Shown piece after piece: positions 1-8,291 of a stretch of DNA of 34,225 bases. The stretch covers positions 1-34,225 of the forward strand of contig CADCAK010000022.1 of the NCBI GenBank assembly GCA_902799385.1, read 5' to 3'. The notes under the pieces are model-generated. The model saw only the letters and a program-made list of their open reading frames with translations. It was not told the DNA's origin and searched no databases. The stretch's first letter is position 1; every line of letters begins with the position of its first letter. The translations under genes were made by a program, and so were the position numbers. Origin of the DNA: an uncultured bacterium (GTDB taxonomy: Bacteria; Verrucomicrobiota; Kiritimatiellia; RFP12; UBA1067).

Positions 1-1
1 C

Positions 2-742
2 GGCTCCACGGTCAACGCCATCTTCGTCGGCGACCTTGCTACCGACGGGACATGGACGGTGAAGTACCACAAGAACGACCCGAACGGCGGCGAGGACGTT
101 ACGAGGGGCCAGAACATCCCGGTCGGGGAGACTAAGCGGCTTCTCTACCTCGATTCCGCGCTCAAGTGGGCGCTCAAGGACGAAGGCGGCTTCAGCTACA
201 TATTCCTCGGGTGGGCGAAGTCGCCCACGGGCGCAGCCTTCTACGCCAACGGCGAGCAGGTTTGTGACTTGGTGGCTGCTGGCAAGGTGATGCACCTCTA
301 CGCCGTCTGGCAGAAGCGCGCCTACCAGGTGGTGTTCCATAGCAACGACGGCGCGAACAAGACGGCCTCGCAGGAGTTCCGCCCCAACATCGCGAAGAAC
401 CTTCTCTGGCTCGACTCCGGCCTTGGCTGGACTCGTTCCGGGTACGACTTCCTCGGTTGGGCGAAGTCGCCCACCAGCACTGCGGTTGTATACAAGAACG
501 GCCAGAGCGTCAACAACATTGCGGAGATGGGCGAGAAACTGCACCTGTACGCGGTGTGGCGCGACCGCCGCTGGACGATACGCTACCACAGGAACTACTC
601 TTCGAGCGACAACGACTACGCGGATCAGAAGATTCCCGTCGGCGCGTCGGTCAAGGAACGGCCAGGTCGTGAAGGACCTCGTGCCCGGCGGCCAGGTTCT
701 CCACATCTACGGCGCCTGGGTCCAGAAGACCAATTAATATGA
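2..742 (+). CDS. Listeria/Bacteroides (InlB B-type) repeat surface protein, 3' part, frameshifted end
   Basis: This reading frame is open from base 2, so the true start lies before the window; the GTG at 59 is internal. It encodes InlB B-repeat (Listeria-Bacteroides repeat) units of about 80-90 residues. Each has a YHKN/FHSN/YHRN strand, a YxFLGWAKSPT core, then NGxxVxxL and LHLYAVW. Units begin near 56, 327 and 571. The family forms beta-grasp stalks in secreted or cell-surface proteins, and an adhesive or structural role is inferred. The last unit is abnormal. After PVGASVK (about 653) the frame runs into basic non-repeat sequence ending at 742. The expected ending, NGQVVKDLVPGGQ through YGAWVQKTN, lies in the +1 frame and stops at 735-737. 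About 85-110 bases that should hold the FLGWAKSPT core are missing, so an out-of-frame deletion or assembly error truncated the repeat. Confidence 0.75.
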   Translation, partial: GSTVNAIFVGDLATDGTWTVKYHKNDPNGGEDVTRGQNIPVGETKRLLYLDSALKWALKDEGGFSYIFLGWAKSPTGAAFYANGEQVCDLVAAGKVMHLYAVWQKRAYQVVFHSNDGANKTASQEFRPNIAKNLLWLDSGLGWTRSGYDFLGWAKSPTSTAVVYKNGQSVNNIAEMGEKLHLYAVWRDRRWTIRYHRNYSSSDNDYADQKIPVGASVKERPGREGPRARRPGSPHLRRLGPEDQLI

Positions 743-807
743 GAGCGACTTTTTTGCGTCCGTCGATGAACTGCAGCCAAGACTCTGTATCCGCGTTTTG
801 CTACATT

Positions 808-852
808 GGGGGTATGTGGCTCTTACCCCCGGGGGTATGAGCCCTACCCCCC
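808..852. repeat. Two tandem GGGGGTA...TACCCCC hairpin units
   Basis: Bases 808-830 read GGGGGTATG, a GGCTC core and TACCCCC. Bases 831-852 repeat the pattern as GGGGGTATGAGCCC followed by TACCCCCC. Each unit can fold on itself, and the junction at 824-837 is a perfect 14-base palindrome, TACCCCCGGGGGTA. There is no T-tract, so this is not a standard intrinsic terminator. It could slow polymerase or protect a 3' end. The function is unknown. Confidence 0.5.
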
Positions 853-869
853 GTCGCTGGCGCGTATGC

Positions 870-927
870 GGCGGGGAGTGTTTCGGCGAAATGCGACGCG
901 AGCCTTGAGCCGAAAACACTCCCCGCC
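870..927. repeat. Long inverted repeat (possible 3'-end hairpin)
   Basis: The left arm at 870-887 (GGCGGGGAGTGTTTCGGC) pairs with the right arm at 909-927 (GCCGAAAACACTCCCCGCC) as an 18-base-pair stem with one bulged base and a loop of about 21 bases. It sits between two genes on the same strand and has no U-tract. It may stabilise the 3' end of the upstream transcript, or be a dispersed palindromic element. The rest of the 743-1004 gap shows no coding pattern. Confidence 0.5.
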
Positions 928-1004
928 AATTCCGTGAGCCATCGGTCGGCGCGGCGAGGAGGTCGGGCGTAGGCCTCGCCATCGATTTTGGTCAATGTAT
1001 ATGC

Positions 1005-1034
1005 TTGACAGTAGGACGTGGGCTTTGGTAGACT
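1005..1034 (+). promoter_or_regulatory. Promoter of the LamG protein gene
   Basis: TTGACA at 1005-1010 is followed, after an 18-base spacer, by TAGACT at 1029-1034. The latter is preceded by TGG, giving the extended -10 form seen elsewhere in the window. This is the only promoter here with a clear -35 box. Transcription would begin near 1041 and give a leader of about 190 bases before the ATG at 1232. Confidence 0.6.
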
Positions 1035-1040
1035 ATCTGC

Positions 1041-1231
1041 ATCATCGGGGAAGGGTTATGTCCTTTTCTCCCGAGGATAGCGCAAACGAAGGATACAAAG
1101 GATGGGCATAACTAGGAAACTTGCACACATCACTGCTGATACCGCTCTCGGTGGATGTGCCTTATGCTACTTCCGCAACCTCCGCATTCGTCCGCTCTGC
1201 AATCAAGACAAGTAAAATAGGAAAGTAAACA
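1041..1231 (+). promoter_or_regulatory. Long structured 5' leader
   Basis: This is the untranslated leader between the promoter and the ATG at 1232. GTTATGTCC at 1055-1063 can pair with GGGCATAAC at 1104-1112 (one G-U pair). Inside it TCCTTT (1061-1066) can pair alternatively with AAAGGA (1097-1102), so two mutually exclusive folds exist. An AGGAAAG Shine-Dalgarno-like sequence ends the leader. I do not recognise a known riboswitch class, and the regulatory role is inference from length and pairing only. Confidence 0.35.
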
Positions 1232-4200
1232 ATGAAACAGCTAATCGCCAACATCCTGAGAACAGGTAAAACCCCGAGTCGTGGTCTTGTCGCCGTTTTC
1301 GCGTTAGCGGCAACTTGCGCATGGGCGGCAGACTCAATCAACATCAACTTGTGTCAAGGCACAGACAACAGTTTTAAGGTCAGTTCGACCGTGTCAACCT
1401 TGATTGGCGACATTCCTGCGGAGGCTTGGGCGCAAAGTACAACTGCTGGCAATGGTACAATCACTACTACGACTGGTTTTGACGGCATGTCAACCTACAC
1501 GCTTTCCAGTACCGTGTCCATACAGGAAAATGTCAGCCAGATGGGCAATCATGGACAGGACACATCTTATTCGCACCAAGTGCTGAAAAGCTGGCTGGCC
1601 ACAAAGGACAACACGTCGCATTCTGGGACGCTGACAATCAGCAACATACCCTTTACTTTCTACGACGTAATAGTTATCATGTCAGGGGCAACGGGCACTA
1701 CTGGCGGTTTTTCAGGGAATTTCGCTCCTCTTACGATCACTGCTGGGAACAAGTCTGCGACAAAGTTTGCTGGCGGCAACGATGCTGAGAATTACAATAC
1801 TGTAGTTACCGATAGTGATTCTGGCTGGGGCTCGCGTGGGCAGAATACGATAACATACGGTACGAATGCGTTGCGCGTGAACGGGCTTGCTGGCACCTTG
1901 ACGATTTCCTATACCGCGTATGCCGAAGGCATTGCCGGTGTTCAGATTATAGACTCTACGGCAGAGCATTTCAATGTTGAAGACTATGCTTTGACGCACA
2001 ATGACGGATATGAGCGCGATGACGTCACGTATAACTACATCTTCCGTGGAACGGACGCGACATACCCCAGAAATTGGGGGACTTGTGCGAACTGGTACAC
2101 GCGTGTCGCCCCGAATGCAAACCTTGGCATCGCTGAAGAGTTCTGGTCGCCGTATACTTCGTTCTCGTCGGTGTCGTCTAAAAATGCACCGCAAGTTGGC
2201 ACCTATAGTGGCAACTCGCGTGCCGGAACTGGCGACGACAGGAAGAGTGAAAGCCCGTACGACCCGGCGCTCGTGGATGGTGCGCTTATTGACAACTTTG
2301 ACCCTGACACGCCCATAACCATGTCGTTCTGCGAAGGATGGGCTGTAAAGATGGGCGTATATGGCGGAGCGAAAGTTGAGGTGAATCGACTTAGCAAACT
2401 GCAGAGCGGAGAGGGGACAAAATGGTTCCATGTTGGTGAAGGCTCCAAGATAACGGTCAAGGCGATGGATGGCGGCAACGTCAACAACGACATCAAGTTT
2501 TATGTTGCCGAGCCAGCAGGCTTTGAGTGGCAATGCGCTTTGAGCGGCAACAGCGAAGGAGGAACCTTCAAGTACTATCTTTCGGGCGATGGGTCGGTGA
2601 AGTACACTGCCGGTCTTAACAGAGGCACACATCAGGTAAGATCGTATACAGGTGTGTTGAGCGAACAGGGAGCGTACAAGAAAATCGTCGTCAAGACGCT
2701 AATTGAGATGGGCGCAGGCACTCAAAAGACTAAGACAGTGTCGTTCTCCGACGCCACGGTGACATTTAGAGGCGTGGCCGGCACTGCTGTCTCTGGGCTG
2801 ACGCTTTCCAACGACGTGGGTTCCTACGAATTCTCGCAGGACGACTCCGGCGCGTACATCTCCTATGTGGATTATAGCAATGAGGACATGGGATGGAATG
2901 TAGAGCCGGACGGAACGCTTGTCATTTCGACGGCTGTCACGGATACGCACGCCGTGACATGCAACGGATCCTTCACCATAACGGGAACATCAGAATACAC
3001 TGTCACCTCTGCAGATCTTGCAAAGCTTGACTTCTCCGGTGTGACGGGCACGGTGACGCTTGGTGCATATACCTGCTATGCGCTCGGCACTTCGCGTACG
3101 CTTCCGTCTGGCTATGTCTTCGGCACGGGCTCAGCTGTCGAGGTGACAGAAACCGTTGCAGAGTATATGCAAGATCGTTTCTCGGTGTCGGGGCTGACAG
3201 GAGTTTCGACAGTTGTGCTGACGCGCTACGACGGTACGACCGCGAATCTCACAGTGACGGACGGCTCGGCTTCGCGCGGCGACGGCACTGATGTGAAGGT
3301 GACGGGTGCGGCAGCGCTTTATGACTTCACATTTACGAATACAGTGAAGACAGCCGAGGGGTCCCGCATTTCCGCTACGATGAGCCATGACGCCACTCCG
3401 CAATACGAAGAGAGTGATGACGGCATTGGCGTTGGCGCGACTGCATATCCTTATATCTCATTAAGATCGCTTCTCCTGAACTGGAGCGAGTTCACGACTG
3501 CTGTTGTAGGCAAGATGCCGAGCAATACGCAGAGAACATTCGTAAGTTTCGGGAGCGGAAACCAAAAGGTCCTGTTCCTCGCCTCTGGTTCGAAGGCAAA
3601 CGAAGTCGTAGTTGGTTATGGCAATTCGTCAAGTTCCGAGGTCCTGACGACGATGACAGTGCCAAATGCCGCGACAGCGCGTCATGTCTATACTTTTGTC
3701 GTGTCGGAGGGCAAGACGAAGCTAACGATTTATCTGGACGGCATGAAGTGGAAGACTGTTGAAAAGGCAAACGGTTTTACGTTTGGAACCACTAGTGATT
3801 CGGGAATACAGATTGGCAAGGGTTTTGGCGCGAATCCCAGAAATTACGGATCGTCGTCCGATGGTGTCTTCTATGCGTTGCTTATATACGACTATATTCT
3901 TTCTGGATCTCAGATTGAGGCACTCAAAGAGTTGTATCCTTACAATTCTCCGCAGGGGTCCTATGAGCGTGACGTTTCGGGCACGACGACATTTGCCAGC
4001 GAGAATAGCTGGTCGAAAGTTGGTGATGCCACTACCTCTTACACCGTTCCAGCTGACGGCGCGGCGGTGATGCTTACTTCGCTTACCGATGCTGAAGTCG
4101 CGGTCAATGCGACTCTGGAAGTCGAATCCCTTACGCTCGGTGGCGACGGCGCGCTTACACTTGCAAAGGGCGATGGACTGCTGACGAGCGCTGGTCTCAC

Positions 4201-6472
4201 CACTATTGCAACGGACGTCACGATCGAAGGTGGCGCGGCAGACATAAGCGGAGCGCCTGCGGTGATAACCGAGAGTGGCTCGCTCTGCTTTGACTATAGC
4301 AAATACGACGTCTTTGCCCTTACTGGCGCGACCCTCATTCCGCTGACGGGTGAAATCGAAGAGCAGGCGGCGAACGTTGTAACCTGCCAGCTTCCGGAAG
4401 GTGCTTTTGCCCGCGAGCACACGGTGGAATTCCTCTACACGAACGGGTGCTATCAGTTGTTGGTGACATGCCGTGATGGCAGGGACGTATATCTTCCCGT
4501 TGGAACCACGCGTTTCGAGGACGGTACGCTCGTCACGTACTATGAAGAGGTTCCGGCAGATTCGGAAGAACCTGGCGATCCCGAGCCCGAGCCGACGCTG
4601 GTTTCGCACGAGTGCTATGCAATATCGGCTGACACCGTCCACTTCTCGGATGCTGACACAGTGACGGTGGCGCGCACCACCCCTGTCGCTGGGTATGATT
4701 TTGGTGACTATGTTGGAACATTGGTGTTTGCGCCGGGTCAGGAAGAGCTGATTCTTAACACGACGATAACTGGCGCAGGCAAGGTGAAAGTGTCGTCCGG
4801 CGTTGTCCAGTCGCGCGGCAGCATTTCCACGGACATAGATGTTGACAGCGGCGCCCTGTTGAAGCTCGGCTCGGTAGGCGGCTTTGGCGCGACGGGCGGC
4901 GGCGCAACACCAAGCGGCAAGGCGATAACCGTAACTGGCACCGTTGAGTTGAACGGTGTAGTTGACAGCAGTAACGAGTTCACGCTCAATGGCGGCACTT
5001 TACGCAACAATGGAACGGCGATTTCAACTGGCCACCGCCAGACAACGGCATTGACGCTGACGGCAAATTCCACCGTCCATGCTGGTTCGGACTTTGGGCT
5101 TGTGAGTAACGGCTACGCGGTGACTTCGCTGGAACTCGGCGGTTATACGCTCGCAAAGACGGGCGACGCCAGCTTCTGGCTGTACAACACCAGTTCTGCC
5201 GGAGCAGGCACCATTGACGTGAAGGCAGGTGCGGTCTATGCATACAGAACTGTGAGCATGCCTAACGTCAATTTCAATATTGCCGAGGGCGCAACGCTCA
5301 AGGTCAGGACGGACGATATCTCCGTCGGAACCATTTCTGGCACTGGTACAATCAACTTCGGTCAGAACCGCCCGACCACGGCGCTGAACTTTGCGGAGGG
5401 CAGCTCGCTTGACGTGAAGATTGTGCTGGCAAGTACGACAGAGGCGAGCGTCAGAATCCCATACACGGGTTCGAATCCCAACAGCGTCACTGTGTACGAA
5501 CCAAGCGGGGACTGGGATGTAGAATCCACCGCCGCTACTTTCACTTATGATGCCGGCTATATCGTCGTCACAGTAGATGTTGCCAACACCAGGCGCGACA
5601 ATCCTGCACTTGATGGCGATGGGGCCACGTTCACGAACGTATTCATGGGCGATGAAGATGCTACTTGGGAGGCTACCGCTAACTGGAAAGTTTCTTCCAA
5701 TAACCGGTGGGCTGACTATTCGCGCGATCTTGCGCCGAATCTTCCTAATTCCGGCGAGTGGGGGACCATCCTGTTCGATGGCGACTTGATGAAAACATCA
5801 GTGGATGCAGAAGGCTATAAGTCGGTGACTGCTGATACACTGGAAGGATATTCTCTTCGCGTAGGGGTTCTGAACGGTGCTTGTGTCAAGATTGAACATA
5901 CTAAAAAGCATCAGCGTGACAATGAAAATGGGATTGATTGCTGGTATTGGGTGGATGCGACATCCAAGCTCATCCTTGGCAGCAAAGCGTCCGGCGGAAA
6001 CAATGGCGGCACTCTCAAGTTTTACGTGGCGGCAAAGGACGGCGTAGAATTCCTAACCGATTATGACTTAAGCGGATGCACGGTCCAGTATTCCTTGAAG
6101 GGAGATGGCTCCATCAAGTACAATAGCACTGCAACCAAGGGAACTCTCCAGATAAAGCGGGTGACTGCTCTGCCACTCGGCAAGGAGTCGCTTGTGAAGC
6201 GCATCTTCCGCCACAAGCTCGTATCGCTTGGCGGCGCGTCTTCCACGTTCGATACAAGCAGCACCACCGTTGCGGGCTTCAAGGTGAATAAGGCTGGGGA
6301 GGAAAAAGTTGTCGACAACATGGAGCGCAAGACTCCTGCTGAAGGTGAGACGACCGCGACCCTGGACGTCGCCACCGACCCTGTCGGCACATACGTTTTC
6401 GTCCAGGACGCAACTGGCGTCTACATCGACTATGTCGGCTACAGCATTCCGTTCTCGATTCGGTTGAGGTGA
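1232..6472 (+). CDS. Large exported LamG-containing protein with duplicated terminal module
   Basis: This 1746-residue protein starts at an ATG with AGGAAAG seven bases upstream. Residues 1-33 form a signal peptide (basic start, VAVFALAATCAWAA). Residues 34-235 are a beta-rich N-terminal domain. A module of about 280 residues (about 266-550) recurs at the C-terminus (about 1467-1739). Both copies keep an ANW start, a GGT..KFYVA strand, a GDGSxKY turn and an ending like GxYIxYVxYS. Residues about 700-906 look like a LamG/concanavalin-A jelly roll (YIDLG-type strands, TIYLDGMKWKTV). About 1160-1430 is Gly/Thr/Ser-rich and resembles a beta-helix passenger. No autotransporter barrel, sortase signal or PEP-CTERM tag is visible, so it is probably secreted. 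The sequence looks less GC-rich than neighbouring housekeeping genes. Its ligand is unknown; glycan binding is a guess from LamG. Confidence 0.8.
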   Translation: MKQLIANILRTGKTPSRGLVAVFALAATCAWAADSININLCQGTDNSFKVSSTVSTLIGDIPAEAWAQSTTAGNGTITTTTGFDGMSTYTLSSTVSIQENVSQMGNHGQDTSYSHQVLKSWLATKDNTSHSGTLTISNIPFTFYDVIVIMSGATGTTGGFSGNFAPLTITAGNKSATKFAGGNDAENYNTVVTDSDSGWGSRGQNTITYGTNALRVNGLAGTLTISYTAYAEGIAGVQIIDSTAEHFNVEDYALTHNDGYERDDVTYNYIFRGTDATYPRNWGTCANWYTRVAPNANLGIAEEFWSPYTSFSSVSSKNAPQVGTYSGNSRAGTGDDRKSESPYDPALVDGALIDNFDPDTPITMSFCEGWAVKMGVYGGAKVEVNRLSKLQSGEGTKWFHVGEGSKITVKAMDGGNVNNDIKFYVAEPAGFEWQCALSGNSEGGTFKYYLSGDGSVKYTAGLNRGTHQVRSYTGVLSEQGAYKKIVVKTLIEMGAGTQKTKTVSFSDATVTFRGVAGTAVSGLTLSNDVGSYEFSQDDSGAYISYVDYSNEDMGWNVEPDGTLVISTAVTDTHAVTCNGSFTITGTSEYTVTSADLAKLDFSGVTGTVTLGAYTCYALGTSRTLPSGYVFGTGSAVEVTETVAEYMQDRFSVSGLTGVSTVVLTRYDGTTANLTVTDGSASRGDGTDVKVTGAAALYDFTFTNTVKTAEGSRISATMSHDATPQYEESDDGIGVGATAYPYISLRSLLLNWSEFTTAVVGKMPSNTQRTFVSFGSGNQKVLFLASGSKANEVVVGYGNSSSSEVLTTMTVPNAATARHVYTFVVSEGKTKLTIYLDGMKWKTVEKANGFTFGTTSDSGIQIGKGFGANPRNYGSSSDGVFYALLIYDYILSGSQIEALKELYPYNSPQGSYERDVSGTTTFASENSWSKVGDATTSYTVPADGAAVMLTSLTDAEVAVNATLEVESLTLGGDGALTLAKGDGLLTSAGLTTIATDVTIEGGAADISGAPAVITESGSLCFDYSKYDVFALTGATLIPLTGEIEEQAANVVTCQLPEGAFAREHTVEFLYTNGCYQLLVTCRDGRDVYLPVGTTRFEDGTLVTYYEEVPADSEEPGDPEPEPTLVSHECYAISADTVHFSDADTVTVARTTPVAGYDFGDYVGTLVFAPGQEELILNTTITGAGKVKVSSGVVQSRGSISTDIDVDSGALLKLGSVGGFGATGGGATPSGKAITVTGTVELNGVVDSSNEFTLNGGTLRNNGTAISTGHRQTTALTLTANSTVHAGSDFGLVSNGYAVTSLELGGYTLAKTGDASFWLYNTSSAGAGTIDVKAGAVYAYRTVSMPNVNFNIAEGATLKVRTDDISVGTISGTGTINFGQNRPTTALNFAEGSSLDVKIVLASTTEASVRIPYTGSNPNSVTVYEPSGDWDVESTAATFTYDAGYIVVTVDVANTRRDNPALDGDGATFTNVFMGDEDATWEATANWKVSSNNRWADYSRDLAPNLPNSGEWGTILFDGDLMKTSVDAEGYKSVTADTLEGYSLRVGVLNGACVKIEHTKKHQRDNENGIDCWYWVDATSKLILGSKASGGNNGGTLKFYVAAKDGVEFLTDYDLSGCTVQYSLKGDGSIKYNSTATKGTLQIKRVTALPLGKESLVKRIFRHKLVSLGGASSTFDTSSTTVAGFKVNKAGEEKVVDNMERKTPAEGETTATLDVATDPVGTYVFVQDATGVYIDYVGYSIPFSIRLR

Positions 6473-6477
6473 CATGC

Positions 6478-6514
6478 TTTCTCCGCCATGGGCATTTCCC
6501 CCATGGCGGAGAAA
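6478..6514 (+). terminator. Perfect 15-bp hairpin after the LamG gene
   Basis: TTTCTCCGCCATGGG at 6478-6492 pairs perfectly with CCCATGGCGGAGAAA at 6500-6514 around a 7-base loop. It begins six bases after the stop codon at 6470-6472. The tail is AAAATCAACTTTT rather than a clean T run, so termination efficiency is uncertain, but the position and symmetry fit a transcript end. Confidence 0.7.
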
Positions 6515-6556
6515 ATCAACTTTTGGCGTTTTGGTTCACACACGCGCAGAAAATTT

Positions 6557-6565
6557 TGGTATAAT
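6557..6565 (+). promoter_or_regulatory. Extended -10 promoter of tRNA-Gly
   Basis: TGGTATAAT preceded by TTT lies 23 bases before the mature tRNA start at 6589. There is no convincing TTGACA at the usual spacing. It is one of several near-identical TGGTATAAT words in front of genes in this window. Confidence 0.7.
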
Positions 6566-6588
6566 GTGCGCGTCAACACGTTATTGAC

Positions 6589-6662
6589 GCGGGCGTAATT
6601 CAATGGCAGAATAGGAGCTTCCCAAGCTTCTTACGTGGGTTCGATTCCCATCGCCCGCTCCA
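6589..6662 (+). tRNA. tRNA-Gly(CCC)
   Basis: The 74 bases fold into a complete cloverleaf. GCGGGCG (6589-6595) pairs with CGCCCGC (6652-6658); the D arm is ATTC/GAAT around AATGGCA; the anticodon stem GGAGC/GCTTC holds the loop TTCCCAA, giving anticodon CCC; the T arm is GTGGG/CCCAT around TTCGATT. The discriminator is T and the CCA end is encoded. CCC reads the GGG glycine codon. No terminator separates it from recN. Confidence 0.95.
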
Positions 6663-6710
6663 CGTCTTCCGTGCTTTGGCCGGCTTGCGTGGGCGTTGCA
6701 ATTTCTTTCG

Positions 6711-8291
6711 ATGCTGAACAGGCTTACAGTTTCTAACCTTGCGGTTGTCGAGAGGGCCGAAGTGGTTTTTGGCCCCCGGCTAAATGTTGTCACCGGTGAG
6801 ACGGGCGCGGGAAAGTCCGTCCTCATCGGTGCGCTTGAGCTCGTGCTCGGCGGTCGCGCCGACAGCTCGGTTGTGCGCGACGGCGCGAAGGAAGCCGAGG
6901 TCGAGGCTGACTTCGGCGGCACCATCGTCCGCCGCACCGTCACCGCCGACGGCCGCTCCCGCGCGTGGATCGACGACGAGAGCGTCGCCGTCTCGGAGCT
7001 GAGGGAGTTCGCTCGCGGCCTCGTGGACATCCACGGCCCACGCGCGAACCAGAACATACTCGAAGAGGGCTTCCAGCGCGCCACGCTCGACCGCTTCGGC
7101 GGCGTGGGGCTTTCGAAGTACTCGGCCGCCTACGACGAGTGGCGCAGGACCGCCGACGAGATCGCATTCCTCGAAGGTGCCGCATCGGTTGAAGATGAAA
7201 TCGACCTTCTGAAGTTCCAGGTCGGCGAGCTTGAGGAGGCGAACGTCACTTCCGACGACGACGACCTGGCCGAGCGCCATGCCGCAGCCGCCCACGCGGC
7301 GGAAATCGTCGAGGGCGCGAACGCAATCACCGAGGCGCTTGGCGGCGACGACGGCGCGGAGGCGGCGATTGCGAAGCTCGGCCCCGTCTTCGCGTCTGTC
7401 GCAAGGCACTTCCCCGCCGCGTCCGAATGGGCGGCGGAGGCCGAGGAGATCTCCATCCGCATAAATGAGCTTTCCCGCAGCGTCGCCGACGCCGCGAGCC
7501 GCATCGACGCCGACCCCGAGGCGTTCGACGAGCTCGACCGCAGGCTCTCCGTCGTGAACCGTATGCGCCGCAAGTACGGCGACCCAGTCGCCGCGCTCGC
7601 CGAGAGGCGCGCCCGCCTCGATGAGCTTTGCCGCCGAGACGAGAGGCTTGGCGAGCTGAAGGCCCGCCTCGCGGCCGCCGGGAAGTCCGTCGGGGCCGAG
7701 GGTGCCGAGGTCACGCGCCGCCGCCGCGCCGCGTCCGACAGGCTTGCGAAGTCCGTCACGAAGGAGCTTCGGGACCTCGGCTTCGCGCAGGCGAAGTTCG
7801 GCGTGCGGCTCGACGCCGCCGAGCCTGCGGCGCACGGCTGCGATTCAGTCGCGTACATGTTCGAGCCGAACCCGGGCGAGCCCGCGAGGCCGCTCGCGTC
7901 GATAGCGAGTTCGGGCGAGGCCGCGCGCGTCATGCTCGCGCTGAAGACTGTGCTCGCGGCGCACGACGCGACCGGGACGCTGGTGTTCGACGAGATCGAC
8001 GCCAACATAGGCGGCGAGGCGGGCCGCGCCGTCGGGAAGAAGATGCGCCGCGTGGCCGAGACCCACCAGGTGGTGGCGATAACGCACCTGCCGCAGAGCG
8101 CGGTGTACGGCGACAGGCACCTCGTGGTGTCGAAGGCCGTGTCCGGCGGGCGCACGAGGACGAGTATTTCCGAAGTGGAGGGCGAGGACCGTGTTTCGGA
8201 AATCGCGAGGATGCTCGGCGGCGAGAAGCTGACGAGCGTTACAAGGAAACATGCCGAGGAGTTGCTGGAAAATGGCAAGGAAGAAGACTGA
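6711..8291 (+). CDS. recN: DNA repair ATPase RecN
   Basis: RecN is an SMC-like ATPase that helps repair double-strand breaks by holding DNA ends or sisters together. From the ATG at 6711 the protein has 526 residues, close to the family's roughly 550. Walker A is GETGAGKS at residues 29-36. Walker B is LVFDEIDANIGG from residue 424, followed by the THLPQSA switch segment. Between them lie helical arms rich in Ala, Glu and Arg, as expected for the coiled coil. A TTG at 6696 would add five residues, but RecN proteins normally begin at MLxxLxVxNLA, so I prefer 6711. There is no clear Shine-Dalgarno sequence. The gene starts 48 bases after the tRNA, and read-through from the tRNA promoter is likely. 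It overlaps the next gene by 20 bases. Confidence 0.95.
   Translation: MLNRLTVSNLAVVERAEVVFGPRLNVVTGETGAGKSVLIGALELVLGGRADSSVVRDGAKEAEVEADFGGTIVRRTVTADGRSRAWIDDESVAVSELREFARGLVDIHGPRANQNILEEGFQRATLDRFGGVGLSKYSAAYDEWRRTADEIAFLEGAASVEDEIDLLKFQVGELEEANVTSDDDDLAERHAAAAHAAEIVEGANAITEALGGDDGAEAAIAKLGPVFASVARHFPAASEWAAEAEEISIRINELSRSVADAASRIDADPEAFDELDRRLSVVNRMRRKYGDPVAALAERRARLDELCRRDERLGELKARLAAAGKSVGAEGAEVTRRRRAASDRLAKSVTKELRDLGFAQAKFGVRLDAAEPAAHGCDSVAYMFEPNPGEPARPLASIASSGEAARVMLALKTVLAAHDATGTLVFDEIDANIGGEAGRAVGKKMRRVAETHQVVAITHLPQSAVYGDRHLVVSKAVSGGRTRTSISEVEGEDRVSEIARMLGGEKLTSVTRKHAEELLENGKEED

Noticed and set aside
4555..4605. PEPEPT-like stretch in the LamG protein as a possible PEP-CTERM sorting signal
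   Set aside because: It is internal, around residue 1115, and is not followed by a membrane helix and basic end. It is only a short linker.
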